A stretch of DNA of 64,000 nucleotides from JAICLK01 sp963810525 (lineage in GTDB: Bacteria > Patescibacteriota > Saccharimonadia > Saccharimonadales > UBA4665), in NCBI GenBank assembly GCA_963810525.1, contig CAWENB010000002.1, positions 263,852-327,851 of the forward strand. Direction: 5' to 3'. Position 1 is the stretch's first letter; each line of letters starts with the position of its first letter. The notes under the pieces are model-generated. The model saw nothing but the letters and a program-made list of their open reading frames with translations. It was not told the origin of the DNA and made no database searches. This document shows, in pieces, positions 54,814 through 64,000 of the stretch. Position numbers and translations under genes: made by a program.

Positions 54814-56319
54814 GTGAATTGGAAGATAATTGCCAAGTCGCTTGGCCACAAGGACATGCGCGGCCGCATTTTGGCGGTGCTGGCATTCTGCTGGTTTTCC
54901 GAATCTTGGCGCACATTCCGGTGCCGCTCGAGCAATCCACAAACTCTGCACCAGGTCCTCAAAACCTGTTTAATTCGAGCAACACGCCGCAGTTCCTGAG
55001 TTTCATTAATGTCTTGAGCGGCGGCGCTCTGGCGAACTTCTCTATCATGATTGCCGGCATGGGGCCGTATATTAACGCCTCGATTATAATGCAGCTTCTG
55101 ACCAAAGCCATCCCGAAACTGGAAGCCCTGCACAAAGAGGGCGAGTACGGCCAGAAAAAAATCAACCAATACACCCGAATCCTGACATTCCCGCTGGCGA
55201 TCATTCAATCGATCGGTGCAATATATCTGGTCAAACAATCCGCCCAAAGTATCGGCGGCGTCGGCGACATAACGGCCGGCTCATCGATTTTTCAATGGGT
55301 GCTCATGGTAGCGGCCCTAACGGGAGGATCGATGATACTTATGTGGCTCGGCGAGCTGGTCACCGAGCAGAGTGTTGGGAACGGTATTTCCTTGATTATT
55401 ACTGTGAGTATCGTGAGCCGGCTGCCGTCAACCATTACCTCTATCGGCGGCACCATTTTCGGCAAAAAAAATCATTGGCGTATTTTGGGCCATAATCTAC
55501 CGATAAATCGACATCAGTTTATGATCGGAGCCATACTGTTCATCTCAGCAATTATCGTCACGTGGCTGGTCGTGAAATTAAATGAAGCGTCACGAAACAT
55601 CACCGTCAATTATGCCAAGCGGGTACAGGGGAACAGAACGTACGGTGGCGTAACGACCATCCTACCGGTCAAATTAATTACGGCCGGCGTCGTGCCGATC
55701 ATTTTTGCCGTAGCTTTTTTGAGCGTGCCGAGTTTTGTCGGGCAATTACTTGCGAACAATCATAGTGTCAAGCTCCAGCACCTGGGAGCCAATCTGGTAT
55801 CGTGGTTTCAAGCTCCCTCCGCAAGTACATTCGCGCAGGGCGGGTATAAACCTTGGATTTACCCGATTACATATTTTCTGCTCGTATTTATATTCACCTT
55901 TTTCTACACCAGCATTACTTTTAACTCTAAAGAAATCGCCGAAAACCTACATAAACAAGGGGGCTTTATCGAAGGGGTTCGCTCTGGGCTGCAAACCGAA
56001 AAATACCTCAGCAAAATCATTAACCGTCTGACTCTTTTTGGCGCGTTTAGCTTAGGTATTCTGGCGCTGTTGCCAATCATCGCCCAGGTTTATGTAATAT
56101 CAGAATATTGCGATCGGCGGTACAAGTGTACTAATTTTGGTATCAGTGTCACTGCAAACGCTCCGCGCTATAGAATCGCGAGCGCTTATGGTCACCTACG
56201 ATCAATATTCTAAATCCGATTTCTTCTACGAATCCGAATCCGACCCGCTCGAGGCTGGAACGGCTGAACGCCGATTCAAGTTTATGCCTTCATTTGCGCG
56301 AAAACGAAAAACTAAGTAG
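54814..56319 (+). CDS. secY: Protein translocase SecY, two frameshifts
   Basis: The gene starts at GTG 54814 (MNWKIIAKSLGHKDMRGRIL). The frame shifts near 54880, continuing as GILLVFRILAHIPVPLEQS through most of the protein, and again near 56100, continuing as NIAIGGTSVLILVSVSLQTL to the TAG at 56319. Ten hydrophobic segments are recognisable, with SGGALANFSIMIAGMGPYINASIIMQLLT (plug and helix 2) and NYAKRV (cytoplasmic loop). The C-terminus has an unusual acidic and basic tail (YYESESDP-like, RKRKTK). The main pore of Sec export. Joined length about 500 residues. Confidence 0.92.
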
Positions 56320-56337
56320 ATTAGTTTTGAAAAACTG

Positions 56338-56366
56338 TTGTAATTGCGCTCTCAGGCTGATATAAT
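56338..56366 (+). promoter_or_regulatory. infA promoter
   Basis: TTGTAA (56338-56343), 17 bp, extended -10 TGATATAAT (56358-56366). Leader about 11 nt. Confidence 0.7.
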
Positions 56367-56383
56367 TCCGATAAGTTATATTT

Positions 56384-56605
56384 ATGGCCGGCAAGAAGGA
56401 AGTAATCGAGTTGACGGGAACAATTATTGAGACCCTTCCGGGCACTCAGTTTCGGGTCGAACTCGAAAACGGCCATCAAATTATAGCTCACGTTGCCGGC
56501 AAGATGCGGAAACATTTCATCCGAATTGTACCCGGTGACAGCGTTACGGTCGAGTTGACCCCTTACGATCTCACGAAGGGCAGAATCACCTATCGCAAAT
56601 CATAG
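56384..56605 (+). CDS. infA: Translation initiation factor IF-1
   Basis: The 73-residue OB-fold protein reads KKEVIELTGTIIETLPGTQFRVELENGHQIIAHVAGKMRKHFIRI and VELTPYDLTKGRITYR, standard for IF-1. It binds the A site during initiation. Intact. adk and map, which often precede it, are missing here. Confidence 0.97.
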   Translation: MAGKKEVIELTGTIIETLPGTQFRVELENGHQIIAHVAGKMRKHFIRIVPGDSVTVELTPYDLTKGRITYRKS

Positions 56606-56657
56606 TTTATAAAAAGTAAGCAGTGTGTCGTGCACAAGATAGAGGAGCATGATCCGC

Positions 56658-56774
56658 ATGAAAGTGCGTGCAAGTGTCAAGAAAATTAGTCCTGATGACA
56701 AAATTGTCCGCCGTAAAGGCCGGCTGTATGTCATTAACAAATTTAAACCAAAGCACAAGCAAAGGCAAGGATAG
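56658..56774 (+). CDS. rpmJ: Ribosomal protein L36, zinc-free form
   Basis: The 38-residue protein reads MKVRASVKKISPDDKIVRRK then GRLYVINKFKPKHKQRQG. The family zinc ligands (CxxC, then C and H) are lost apart from the histidine: KKICDKCK is KKISPDDK and VICENPKHK is VINKFKPKHK. It is thus a C-minus L36. GAGGAGCATGATCCGC precedes the ATG. Four bases separate its stop from rpsM. Confidence 0.93.
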   Translation: MKVRASVKKISPDDKIVRRKGRLYVINKFKPKHKQRQG

Positions 56775-56777
56775 TCA

Positions 56778-57164
56778 ATGGCAAGAATTTCCGGTGTAAC
56801 AATTCCAGCCGAGAAACAGATTTGGGTCGCGCTTGACCTATGTTTACGGAATCGGTCCGAAAGCCGCTGACACATCTTGGCAAAAGCCAAAGTCGAGCGC
56901 ACCGTTCGCGTCAAAGACCTGACCGATGCGGAAATTTCCCGAATACAGGATGTCATCAATGCCGATTACGTGGTTGAAGGTGAACTGCAGCGAATCGTTA
57001 GCGGTAATATCAAGCGCCTTAAGGATATTAACGCTTACCGCGGCCTGCGCCACAAAGCAAGTCTGCCTTCACGAGGTCAACGAACCAAAACCAATGCCCG
57101 TACCCGGCGCGGTAAAAAAGTTACCGTTGGCGGTACTGCAAAGAAAGTAGCTTCTAAGACTTAG
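56778..57164 (+). CDS. rpsM: Ribosomal protein S13, two frameshifts
   Basis: MARISGVTIPAEKQIWVAL is followed by one extra base near 56837, then TYVYGIGPKAADT, and a missing base near 56872, then ILAKAKVERTVRVKDLTDAEISRIQ to the end. The C-terminal GLRHKASLPSRGQRTKTNARTRRGKK is typical. The joined protein is about 128 residues. Confidence 0.93.
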
Positions 57165-57180
57165 GATAAGGCATAAACAT

Positions 57181-57620
57181 ATGGTATCGAAGCATGACAA
57201 CTGACTGCCGTCAAGCACCGAACTATCCAGCAGCTCCAAAGGCCCAAACGCAAGAAAGCCAAGCGAAGTGTGCCCAGTCGGGCAAATGCACGTCTTGGCA
57301 AGCTTCAATAACACCATCGTAACTTTTACCGACCCGAAGGGCGCGGCCTTGTCGGCATCAAGCGCCGGAGCGTGCGGATTCCGCGGCTCCAAAAAGGGAC
57401 TGCGTATGCTGCGCAAGTCGCAGCAGAAAAGGCGGCACAGGCAGCCAAGCAATTATACGGCTTACAAGGGTTGAAGTTATCGTGAGAGGTGTCGGCCTCG
57501 GCCGTGATGCCGCCATTCGGACGCTTGCACAACGTCGATATGCAGGTTGAAAGTATTACAGACGTAACCGGCGTGCCACACGGCGGCGTTCGACCGCGGA
57601 AGGCTCGACGAGAGAAGTAG
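57181..57620 (+). CDS. rpsK: Ribosomal protein S11, several frameshifts
   Basis: Segments in three frames join to S11: MVSKHD / LTAVKHRTIQQLQRPKRKKAKRSVPS / GQMHVLASFNNTIVTFTDPKGAALSASSAGACGFRGSKKG / TAYAAQVAAEKAAQAAKQLYGLQGLKVIVRGVGLGRDAAIRTL / VESITDVTGVPHGGVRPRKARREK, ending at TAG 57620. At least four indels are needed (near 57200, 57282, 57400 and 57475-57530). The N-terminus is longer and more basic than usual. Confidence 0.88.
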
Positions 57621-57625
57621 AGATT

Positions 57626-58253
57626 ATGGCACGAGATACCGCATTCAATCGTAAAAATGACCCGCCGCGAAGGCTATGCGTTGCACCCCAAAGCCCACAA
57701 AGCACTGGTGAAGCGCACTACCCGCCGGGCGGCCAAGGTCCCACCGGCCGTGGTACGCGCGGCGGCAAAGCCAGCCAGTACTCCCTGCAGCTTCGTGAAA
57801 AGCAGAAGGTAAAGCGACTGTACGGCCTACTGGAGCGGCAGTTCAGCAATCTTATGAAAGAAGCCTCGCGTCGCAAGGCCAGTCCGGTCAGATTCTGCTG
57901 CAGTTTCTGGAACAGCGAGCCGACAATGCAATTTACCGTGCCGGTTTTGCACCGAGCCGCCGGGCCGCACGGCAGTTGGTGACACATGGTCACTTCCTGC
58001 TCAATGGCACCCGCGTCGACGTGCCATCCATCCGCCTCAAGTCCGGGCGACAGCCTGACTGTCCGACCGCACAGCCTGCAGACTGAATACTTCAAGAAGA
58101 TTGATGACATCAGCCCGGCGCCGTGCCGAATCGCCGGCGTGGCTGAAAGTTGATCGTAAGAAAATTACGGTATCAGTCACCGGTCTACCGACCCGTGACG
58201 ATGCCGAGCCAGATATCAATGAACAATTAATCGTAGAGTATTACTCACGCTAA
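57626..58253 (+). CDS. rpsD: Ribosomal protein S4, several frameshifts, zinc-free
   Basis: Starts MARDTAFNRK then MTRREGYALHPKAHKALVKRTT in a second frame, followed by PGGQGPTGRGTRGGKASQYSLQLREKQKVKRLYGLLERQF, then the S4 domain NAIYRAGFAPSRRAARQLVTHGHFLLNGTRVDVPS, and ends LIVEYYSR at TAA 58253. At least four indels. The N-terminus has no cysteines, so it is the zinc-free form, with a basic insertion in their place. Its stop leaves room for AAGGGAGGAG of rpoA. Confidence 0.88.
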
Positions 58254-58270
58254 GGGAGGAGTGAATACCA

Positions 58271-59232
58271 ATGTCAAACATTGATACACACACCAGGCCT
58301 CGTCAACGTCGACGACCACAGCGCCACCAGCGCTACATTTGTCGGTTGAGCCGCTGCACAGCGGATATGGAATGACGCTCGGTAACAGCCTCCGTCGGGT
58401 GTTGCTTTCCAGCATTGCCGGCGCCGCCGTTACGGCCTTCAAAATCGAAGGTGTAACGCACGAGTTCACGAGCGTGCCGGGTGTCAAAGAAGACGTCGTC
58501 GACATCATGCTCAACCTTAAAGGTGTCCGTTTCCGTGTCTATGGCGAGGAGCCTCAGACACTTCGCATCGTCAAACAAGGTAAAGGCTCGGTAACCGCTA
58601 AAGATATCCAGACCAATGCCGATGTCGAAGATCGTCAATCCCGACACACGTAATTGCTACTATCGACGACGATAAAGCCAAGTTGACAGTGGATCTTGTC
58701 ATTGAAGTCGGCCGCGGTTACCGCACGATCGAAGAAGGCGCTGCCAAGAAAGCCAGCGACATGATTGCGCTGGACGCCATCTTCAGCCCGGTTTTCCGCG
58801 TCCGCTACAAGGTTGAGAACACCCGTGTCGGCCAAATCACCGACCTAGACAAATTACTGCTGACCGTCGATACTGACGGCTCGATCACACCGCGAGATGC
58901 ATTCGAAGAAGCTGCCGCTATCCTGGTCAACCAGTACACGGCGCTGGCCGGCAAAACCCGCGTGGCTGCCAGCCGAAGCACACTGAACTCGACTGCCGAA
59001 CAAGAAGGCGCAGCTAGCGAAGACATGCTGGGCGACGAGCCGGCTGCGCTGAATACGCCAATCGAAGACCTGAACCTGTCTGCCCGCACCACCAACGCCC
59101 TGATCAACAACGACATCCACACTATCAAAGACCTGTTCAGCTCTCAGTGATGCCGAACTGCGCGACCTAAAGGGTTTCGGCAGCAAAGCGCTCGATGAAG
59201 TCAAAGAGAAACTCGCGGAGCTGGAGCTGTAA
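58271..59232 (+). CDS. rpoA: RNA polymerase alpha subunit, frameshifted
   Basis: After MSNIDTHT the frame shifts to LVNVDDHSATSATFVVEPLHSGYGMTLGNSLRRVLLSSIAGAAVTAFKIEGV, then near 58630 to IVNPDTHVIATIDDDKAKLTVDL, and near 59145 to LSDAELRDLKGFGSKALDEVKEKLAELEL, ending at TAA 59232. The assembly domain (NSLRRVLLSS) and the C-terminal helix-hairpin-helix domain are both present. Joined length about 320 residues. At least three indels. Confidence 0.92.
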
Positions 59233-59234
59233 CG

Positions 59235-59739
59235 ATGCATCGTCACGGATATCAAGGCAGAAAATTCCACCGCGAACGCGACCAACGCCGGGCGCTCATT
59301 AAAGGCTTGGCCGATTCGTTGATCAAGTACGAGATCGATCGAAACGACCTTCCCAAAGCCAAGGAAGTCATACCCTACGTCGAGAAGCTTGATTACCAAG
59401 GCTAAAAAGGCGATTTGCACAACCGCCGCCAAGTTATTAGCGACCTGCAGACCTGTCGCAAGCGCACACAAGCTGGTCGACGAAATCGCTCCCAAACTCA
59501 AGGGTCGTACTAGCGGCCACCTGCGAATCGAGAAAACCGAACTTGCGCCGCGGCGACAATGCCCAGCTGGCCCGGGTCAGCTTCGTAGATGATCTCAAGA
59601 GGCACCGGTTGCTAAGGAGCGGTTCATCGGATGGGCTCCTAAGACAGTCGCCGCTACCAAAGCCGGCTGCCCCGAAGACTGCAGCCAAGAAACCGGTAGT
59701 AAGAAACCGCAGCCGCCAAGGCCAAGGAGGAAATCATGA
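59235..59739 (+). CDS. rplQ: Ribosomal protein L17, frameshifted
   Basis: MHRHGYQGRKFHRERDQRRALIKGLADSLIKYE is standard L17 but unusually starts MHRHGYQGRKF. Later pieces (EKLITKAKKGDLHNRRQVISDL, AHKLVDEIAPKLKGRTSGHLRIEKT, RRGDNAQLARVSFVDDL) fall in different frames. A tail of Ala, Lys and Pro follows; its exact end is unclear because of indels, but a TGA at 59737-59739 overlaps the rplM ATG. At least three indels. Confidence 0.85.
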
Positions 59740-60164
59740 AAACATACAGCGCAAACCGAGCGGAAGTAACTCGCAAATGGTACGTAGTCGACGCTAGCGA
59801 AGCTCCCCTCGGCCGCGTTGCGACCAAGATTGCCACTCTGCTGACCGGCAAAGATAAGCCGATGTTCACCAAGCACATCGATTGCGGCGACTATCGTCGT
59901 AGTCATCAACGCCGGCAAAATATCGTGGTTACCGGTGACAAATCCAACAAAAAATGTATTACCGCCACAGTCGGTTACCCCGGCGGCCTCAAAGAAGCCA
60001 CCTTAGCCGAAAAAATGGAGAAGGACCCGACCCACGCCGTCATCCACGCTGTCCGCGGCATGTTGCCGGTCAACAAGTCTACGCGACGGGCGTCTGTAAC
60101 GGCTGAAGATTTATGCCGGTGCCGAGCACCAGCATGACCCTCAGCAACCGAACTATATCAGTAA
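59736..60164 (+). CDS. rplM: Ribosomal protein L13, frameshifted
   Basis: MKTYSANRAEVTRKWYVVDASEAPLGRVATKIATLLTGKDKPMFTKHIDCGDY leads to VVVINAGKI, VTGDKSNKK, GYPGGLKEATLAEKMEKDPTHAVIHAVRGMLPVNK, LRDGRL, LKIYAGAEHQHDPQQP and ELYQ at TAA 60164, in changing frames. All conserved L13 parts are there, with about four indels. AAGGAGG precedes the ATG. Confidence 0.88.
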
Positions 60165-60179
60165 AGGGAGCGAAAGTAA

Positions 60180-60587
60180 ATGCGACCACAGTCAAACAGT
60201 TATTTCTATGCAATCGGCCGACGTAAAAGCGCCACGGCGCGCGTACGCCTGCAAGGCGGCAAAGGCACGATCGTCATTAACGGCAAACCCGCCGAAGAAT
60301 ACTTCGCCGGCAGCAAATATCTGCTTCAAACTGCAGCGAGCCATTTGTTACCGTAGTCGAACATCGAAAGCAAATTCGATATTTCCGTCCGGGTTAACGG
60401 CGGCGGCCACGAAGGCCAGGTCGAAGCAATCCGACTAGGCATCGCCAAGGCCTCGATGGCCATGAACGAGGATTTGCACAGCACACTCAAGCGCGCCAAA
60501 ATGCTGGGCCGCGACGCCCGCGAAAAGGAACGCAAGAAGTTCGGCTTACGCGGCGCCCGTAAGCAACGCCAGTTTACCAAGCGTTAG
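60180..60587 (+). CDS. rpsI: Ribosomal protein S9, two compensating indels
   Basis: MRPQSNSYFYAIGRRKSATARVRLQGGKGTIVINGKPAEEYFAG and FDISVRVNGGGHEGQVEAIRLGIAKASMAMNED...FGLRGARKQRQFTKR are in one frame, but a short segment between (60330-60362) is shifted and creates an in-frame TAG. In the other frame that segment reads EPFVTVVE, as expected for S9. The C-terminal KRQFTKR-type tail reaches the P site. Length 135 residues. Confidence 0.92.
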
Positions 60588-60611
60588 TTTGAGCCGTTTG
60601 CGTCGGCGTAT

Positions 60612-60641
60612 AAAAGAGAGGCTGATGAACCCTCTCTTTTT
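60612..60641 (+). terminator. Terminator after rpsI
   Basis: AAAAGAGAGG (60612-60621), loop CTGATGAAC, CCTCTCTTTTT (60631-60641). It closes the infA-rpsI gene group. Confidence 0.9.
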
Positions 60642-60659
60642 GTTATGCAGGAATATATC

Positions 60660-61614
60660 ATGAGCAAGCAACAGGATAAGACAGCCGCCAAGCGAAACCT
60701 TCTGATACACCGAACCAGTGAAGCGCTGCAAATTAACTTCGACGAGGCCGCCAAACTACTCAGAACGAAACATACACAAAGCATCCGCCTCAACCCGCTC
60801 AAAGCAGCACCCGCAGACACGCTTATCGATCTCAAAAATTCAGGCTGGGTAGGGGATCCCTACAATTGGACACCCAACGGCTTTACTATTACTTCGTCTT
60901 TTGAAGTATTGCGTGACAGCCTGCCCGTACATAATGGCTGGGCTTTTATTCAGAATGCCGCCAGCTGGCTGCCGGTAATCGCACTCGATCCTAAACCAGA
61001 TGAACAAATCTTGGATGTCTGCGCCGCTCCAGGCGGCAAAACCAGCCATATTGCCGCGATCACCAAAAACCAAGCACGAATTTGGGCAACGATAACTCGC
61101 GCCACCGACTCGCCAAACTACAGACGAATATGTATCGCCTCAACGCGAACATTGTAGGTTACACACTTTTCGACGCAGCCTACTTGGCCCGCAAGCTCGA
61201 TGGTGCACAGTTCAACAAAATTCTGCTCAACGCACCGTGCAGCAGTGAAGGGCTAATCAACCTGGACAATGACGCCGATTTCCAGTCGTGGTCGGTCGCT
61301 CACATCAAGCGGCTACAAAGCCTGCAGAAACACATCATTGAACAATCTGGCAGTTGCTGAAACCCGGCGGCACGCTTGTTTACAGCACCTGTACAATGGC
61401 GCCGGAAGAAAATGAAGCCGTTATTCATTATTTACTGCGCCGGCATGAAGATGCTAGTATTCAAACTTTTAGCCTGCATTTGCCCAATCGGAGATCAGCC
61501 GTGCTCGCCTGGAATGCAAGAATTTTAGCCCAATATTCAGAGCTGTATGTGTCTATATCCAAGCAACCTCATCGAAGCTTCTTTGTCTCTAAAATAAAAA
61601 AGTTGCCAAGTTGA
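60660..61614 (+). CDS. RNA cytosine-5 methyltransferase (RsmB/NOP2 family), two frameshifts
   Basis: From ATG 60660, three frames join: an N-terminal part with SIRLNPLK, the AdoMet motif ILDVCAAPGGKTSHIAAI, then NANIVGYTLFDAAYLARKLDGAQFNKILLNAPCSSEGLI with the motif IV cysteine, and LKPGGTLVYSTCTMAPEENEAV with the motif VI cysteine. Breaks lie near 61085 and 61355. It would methylate cytosine in rRNA or tRNA. The total of about 315 residues fits a short form (RsmF/YebU-like without an extra RNA-binding domain). Confidence 0.88.
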
Positions 61615-61628
61615 TTCAGCCATGCTAT

Positions 61629-61634
61629 TATAAT
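61629..61634 (+). promoter_or_regulatory. -10 box of a small gene
   Basis: TATAAT ends 8 nt before ATG 61643, predicting a near-leaderless mRNA. Confidence 0.45.
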
Positions 61635-61642
61635 TGGCAATC

Positions 61643-61796
61643 ATGAACAAAGCGCTGACCTATTTCTACTGGTTTGCCACCCGCACCTGGCGGTTTGTTC
61701 CATGCGTTTGAACGCATAAATCGAAAGCTCGAACTCATCGAAGAAACGCCAACAGGGCGGTTTCTAAATTATTACAAAAGGATGAAACAAGCATGA
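61643..61796 (+). CDS. Small basic protein, likely one frameshift
   Basis: MNKALTYFYWFATRTWRFV stops early at a TGA, but shifting one base near 61700 continues as FHAFERINRKLELIEETPTG then RFLNYYKRMKQA to a TGA at 61796 that overlaps the next ATG (ATGA). The joined product is about 50 residues, aromatic at the start and basic helical after. Unknown; coupling to the DAHP synthase gene suggests the restored form is real. Confidence 0.4.
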
Positions 61797-63047
61797 GTAC
61801 CGCGATAACAGAAGGTGTCACTCCCCAGCGATTACTAGCCCCGGCCGACGAGGTGATTCAATTACTTCCTCCGTATGACTATAAAAAATTCTACCAGCCG
61901 GATTGGCCGGAAATGGAGAAGTGCTGCTGCCATCCATGAATTACGCAATACTGAAGCCGTCACCACTCCGCGTCAGGTAGACGCTTTACAAGCTCATTTC
62001 ACTGAAATTGCAAGTGGTGAGAGCGAGCAACTACTCGGTATGACCGGACGGTGCGCTGATCGTTTGAGAATCGGTCGCGATATGCACAGTCTCCGCGACC
62101 TTGGTCAAGCAACAGTAGAGATGGCTGGCGGAGTACTGTTAGAGCGAGCTGTTGTAGAAACATCGGGAAATTACTCGCATATCACTCGAGGCAACTACGC
62201 CAAACCTCGATCCGATGAATACGAGCATCATCCCGACGGCCATACAGAACCGTCATGGCAGGGCGATATTACGAATGGTAAAGATATTGACGAACGGCAG
62301 CCCGATCCGACACGCATGGTTGCAGCCGCCCTGCAAAGCAGGGACGTAATGGACACTATGACGGCAATGGCCGGTGAACATGTGCCGACCGCGCATGAAC
62401 TTCTATTGTTACCATATGAAATTGGCATGCTGCGCGAGGACCCCGAATCCGGTAGACTTTACTCCCTGTCAGCCGACATGCTCTGGGTCGGCGTACGAAC
62501 AAATGATCCCGAAAGCCCGCAAGTAACACTGGCTTCGATGATTGCCAACCCGGTCGGCGTCAAGTTAGGTCCGAATACCACTCCCGAACTTGTAGCCGCC
62601 TTGAAGGCCAAACTTAATCCGGATAGCATACCGGGCCGGCTGACGTTCATGATCCGCATGGGGCTGGATAACACTGAAACAATGGCCGCAACGTTGGCCG
62701 CAATAGCCGAATACGCGCCGGAATCGATCATTATGTACGACCCCCACGGCAGCACCGAGAAAGTTGACGGCGTCAAGGTCAGAACCGTCAGCAAAATCAT
62801 CGACGAGATAAAGCTCCTTGCCGACCTCTGTCATCAGCACCATCTGCCTTTGCATGGCGCCTTGCTGGAAACTACACCGGATTATAACCGCCAGGAATGT
62901 TTGAACGAACCCGACGAAATGCCGCCAGCCAATCTCGACATACCGGACGTTGATCCACTACTTAATCCTGAACAATTCAGCCATATTTATTCGGAAATTG
63001 CCCCAGTTCTCGGACGCCGGGCGCTACTCACCGCAGTTGTCCGTTAG
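61793..63047 (+). CDS. Class II DAHP synthase homologue, one frameshift
   Basis: ATG 61793 starts MSTAITEGVTPQRLLAPADE; the frame shifts in the A-run near 61882 and continues as NSTSRIGRKWRSAAAIHELRN. The main part matches type II 3-deoxy-heptulosonate-7-phosphate synthases: GMTGRCADR (metal cysteine, usually GGDCAE), NYAKPRSDEYE, LLLPYEIGMLRED, LWVGVRTND, ANPVGVKLGPNTTPELV, PGRLTFMIRMG, IIMYDPHGST and GALLETTPD. These carry phosphoenolpyruvate and metal-binding residues in divergent form. It would make the first shikimate-pathway intermediate, or serve an unknown related reaction. No other aro gene is in view; trpS follows. Confidence 0.75.
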
Positions 63048-63067
63048 CAATTATATTAAGCATTAAC

Positions 63068-63076
63068 TGATACAAT
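63068..63076 (+). promoter_or_regulatory. Extended -10 of trpS
   Basis: TGATACAAT ends 9 nt before ATG 63086; no clear -35 at normal spacing. Confidence 0.45.
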
Positions 63077-63085
63077 ATACCTATC

Positions 63086-64000
63086 ATGACTAAACAAGTG
63101 ATTTTGACGGGCCTTCGCGCCAACAATGATTTGCATATTGGGAATTATTTCGGGGCGCTGTTATCGATGGTCGACATGGCGAACAAGCGCGCGGGTGAGT
63201 ATCAGATAAATCTTTTGGTGCCGGACTTGCATAGTTTTACAACTCCAATTGATCATCGCGCGTTGTTTGCACAGACGACGCATAATTTGAAAATATTTAC
63301 AGCCGCCGGCCTGGATCTGCAAAACTCTACTTATTTTTATACCGACAAAGCTACGTACCCGCACATTCTGAGCTAACGTGGATACTGGATTGCTTCACGG
63401 GCTCCGGCGAAATGGAGCGTATGACGCAATTTAAGGACAAAGTCGGAAAAGCTCGAACAGGATCGAATTAGCGTAGGACTATTCAATTACCCCGTGCTAA
63501 TGGCTTGTGACATTTTACTGTATATGGCGCCAGCTATGTCCCGGTAGGAGATGATCAGACCCAGCATCTAGAATATACACGTGACATCGCCGAGCGAATG
63601 AACCGGCAATTTGCGAATGTATTTCCGAATGGACTGTTTACCGTGCCCCTGCCGGTGGCGAAACAGCACGATTTTTTTGGCAAAGATCAGGGCTTGCGCA
63701 TCCGTGACCTGCAAAATCCGGCTAAAAAGATGAGCAAGAGCGACGAATCGGGCAGAGGAATTATATTCATGGGCGATGACCCGGAAGCCGCTGCCAAGAA
63801 AATCATGAGCGCCGAGACCGATTCATCCGGCAAGATTCCAAGTGAACTTAATTATGAAAATCAACCTGGCGTCAGTAATTTACTACAAATTCTGGCCTTA
63901 CTTGAGCAACAACCCATCGACAAAACAGTCGCCAACTGGGCCGGCAAAGAAAGTTACGGTAAGCTGAAATCCGCTGTGGCCGAGCGAGTCAAAGCATTTT
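63086..64000 (+). CDS. trpS: Tryptophan-tRNA ligase, partial, frameshifted
   Basis: The class I enzyme starts MTKQVILTGLRANNDLHIGNYFGALL, with the HIGH-like LHIGN. Frames shift near 63373, 63445 and 63520; pieces TWILDCFTGSGEMERMTQFKDKVGK, DRISVGLFNYPVLMA, SYVPVGDDQTQHLEYTRDIAERMN follow in order, then LFTVPLPVAKQHDFF and KKMSKSDESGRGI with the KMSKS loop. The gene runs off the right edge, lacking the last part. Confidence 0.92.

Noticed and set aside
56800..60600. Pseudogenised ribosomal protein cluster
   Set aside because: Every corrected protein is full length and conserved, and no second copies of these essential genes are seen; decay is unlikely.
56800..64000. UGA or UAG recoding to explain broken genes
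   Set aside because: Stops appear only after frame changes; intact genes use TGA, TAA and TAG as normal stops and TGG for tryptophan.

Overview
The window reads as a contig from a Candidate Phyla Radiation (Patescibacteria) bacterium, most likely Candidatus Saccharibacteria (TM7). The main evidence is the ribosomal operon: rpsE runs straight into rplO with no rpmD (L30), an absence that is general in CPR genomes. Supporting signs are short tightly packed genes, many orphan small proteins, a type IV pilin-like protein, and surface proteins with an AEAEHGTLSG-type motif that I associate with Saccharibacteria. TGA acts as a stop in the intact genes, so the code is ordinary table 11, unlike Gracilibacteria or Absconditabacteria. 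Phylum assignment is inference from content, not from a marker tree.

Layout. 1-10.4 kb is accessory: a partial glutamine-synthetase/GCS-like gene, an AbrB-Doc toxin-antitoxin pair, a CheR-like methyltransferase, a DUF218-like protein, a GCS2-like ligase gene split by an insertion sequence, a second copy of that IS, and a type I glutamine synthetase. 10.5-21.4 kb encodes envelope and secreted proteins (pilin, glycosidase, G1 peptidase, small membrane proteins) and a MarR regulator beside a two-gene ABC-2 exporter. 21.7-26.4 kb holds hisS, tig, clpP (behind a CIRCE box) and unknown genes. 26.7-34.05 kb is rpoB-rpoC, open in one frame across the gene boundary. 34.1-41.3 kb is a str operon (rpsL, rpsG, fusA, tuf, rpsJ) with many small unknown ORFs interleaved. 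41.3-43.3 kb carries idi, a small membrane protein and an adenosine deaminase. 43.5-52.9 kb is the S10-spc operon from rplC to rplO, with two unknown genes wedged in by start-stop overlaps. 52.9-60.6 kb holds an ABC exporter, then secY, infA, rpmJ, rpsM, rpsK, rpsD, rpoA, rplQ, rplM, rpsI. 60.6-64 kb holds an RNA m5C methyltransferase, a class II DAHP synthase homologue and the start of trpS.

Themes. Many single genes have a -10 box ending 6-8 nt before the start codon, so leaderless transcripts are predicted. RpoC, S14, S4 and L36 all lack their classical zinc-binding cysteines. Small orphan genes are coupled inside ribosomal operons. EF-G carries NKIN instead of NKxD in its G4 motif.

Quality caution. 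Single-base frameshifts break rpoC three times, rplO, secY and a membrane protein at 18.1 kb, and almost every gene from 56.8 kb to the right edge. The broken frames join into full-length conserved proteins, so I treat them as likely sequencing indels. The rpoB-rpoC fusion must be judged in that light.
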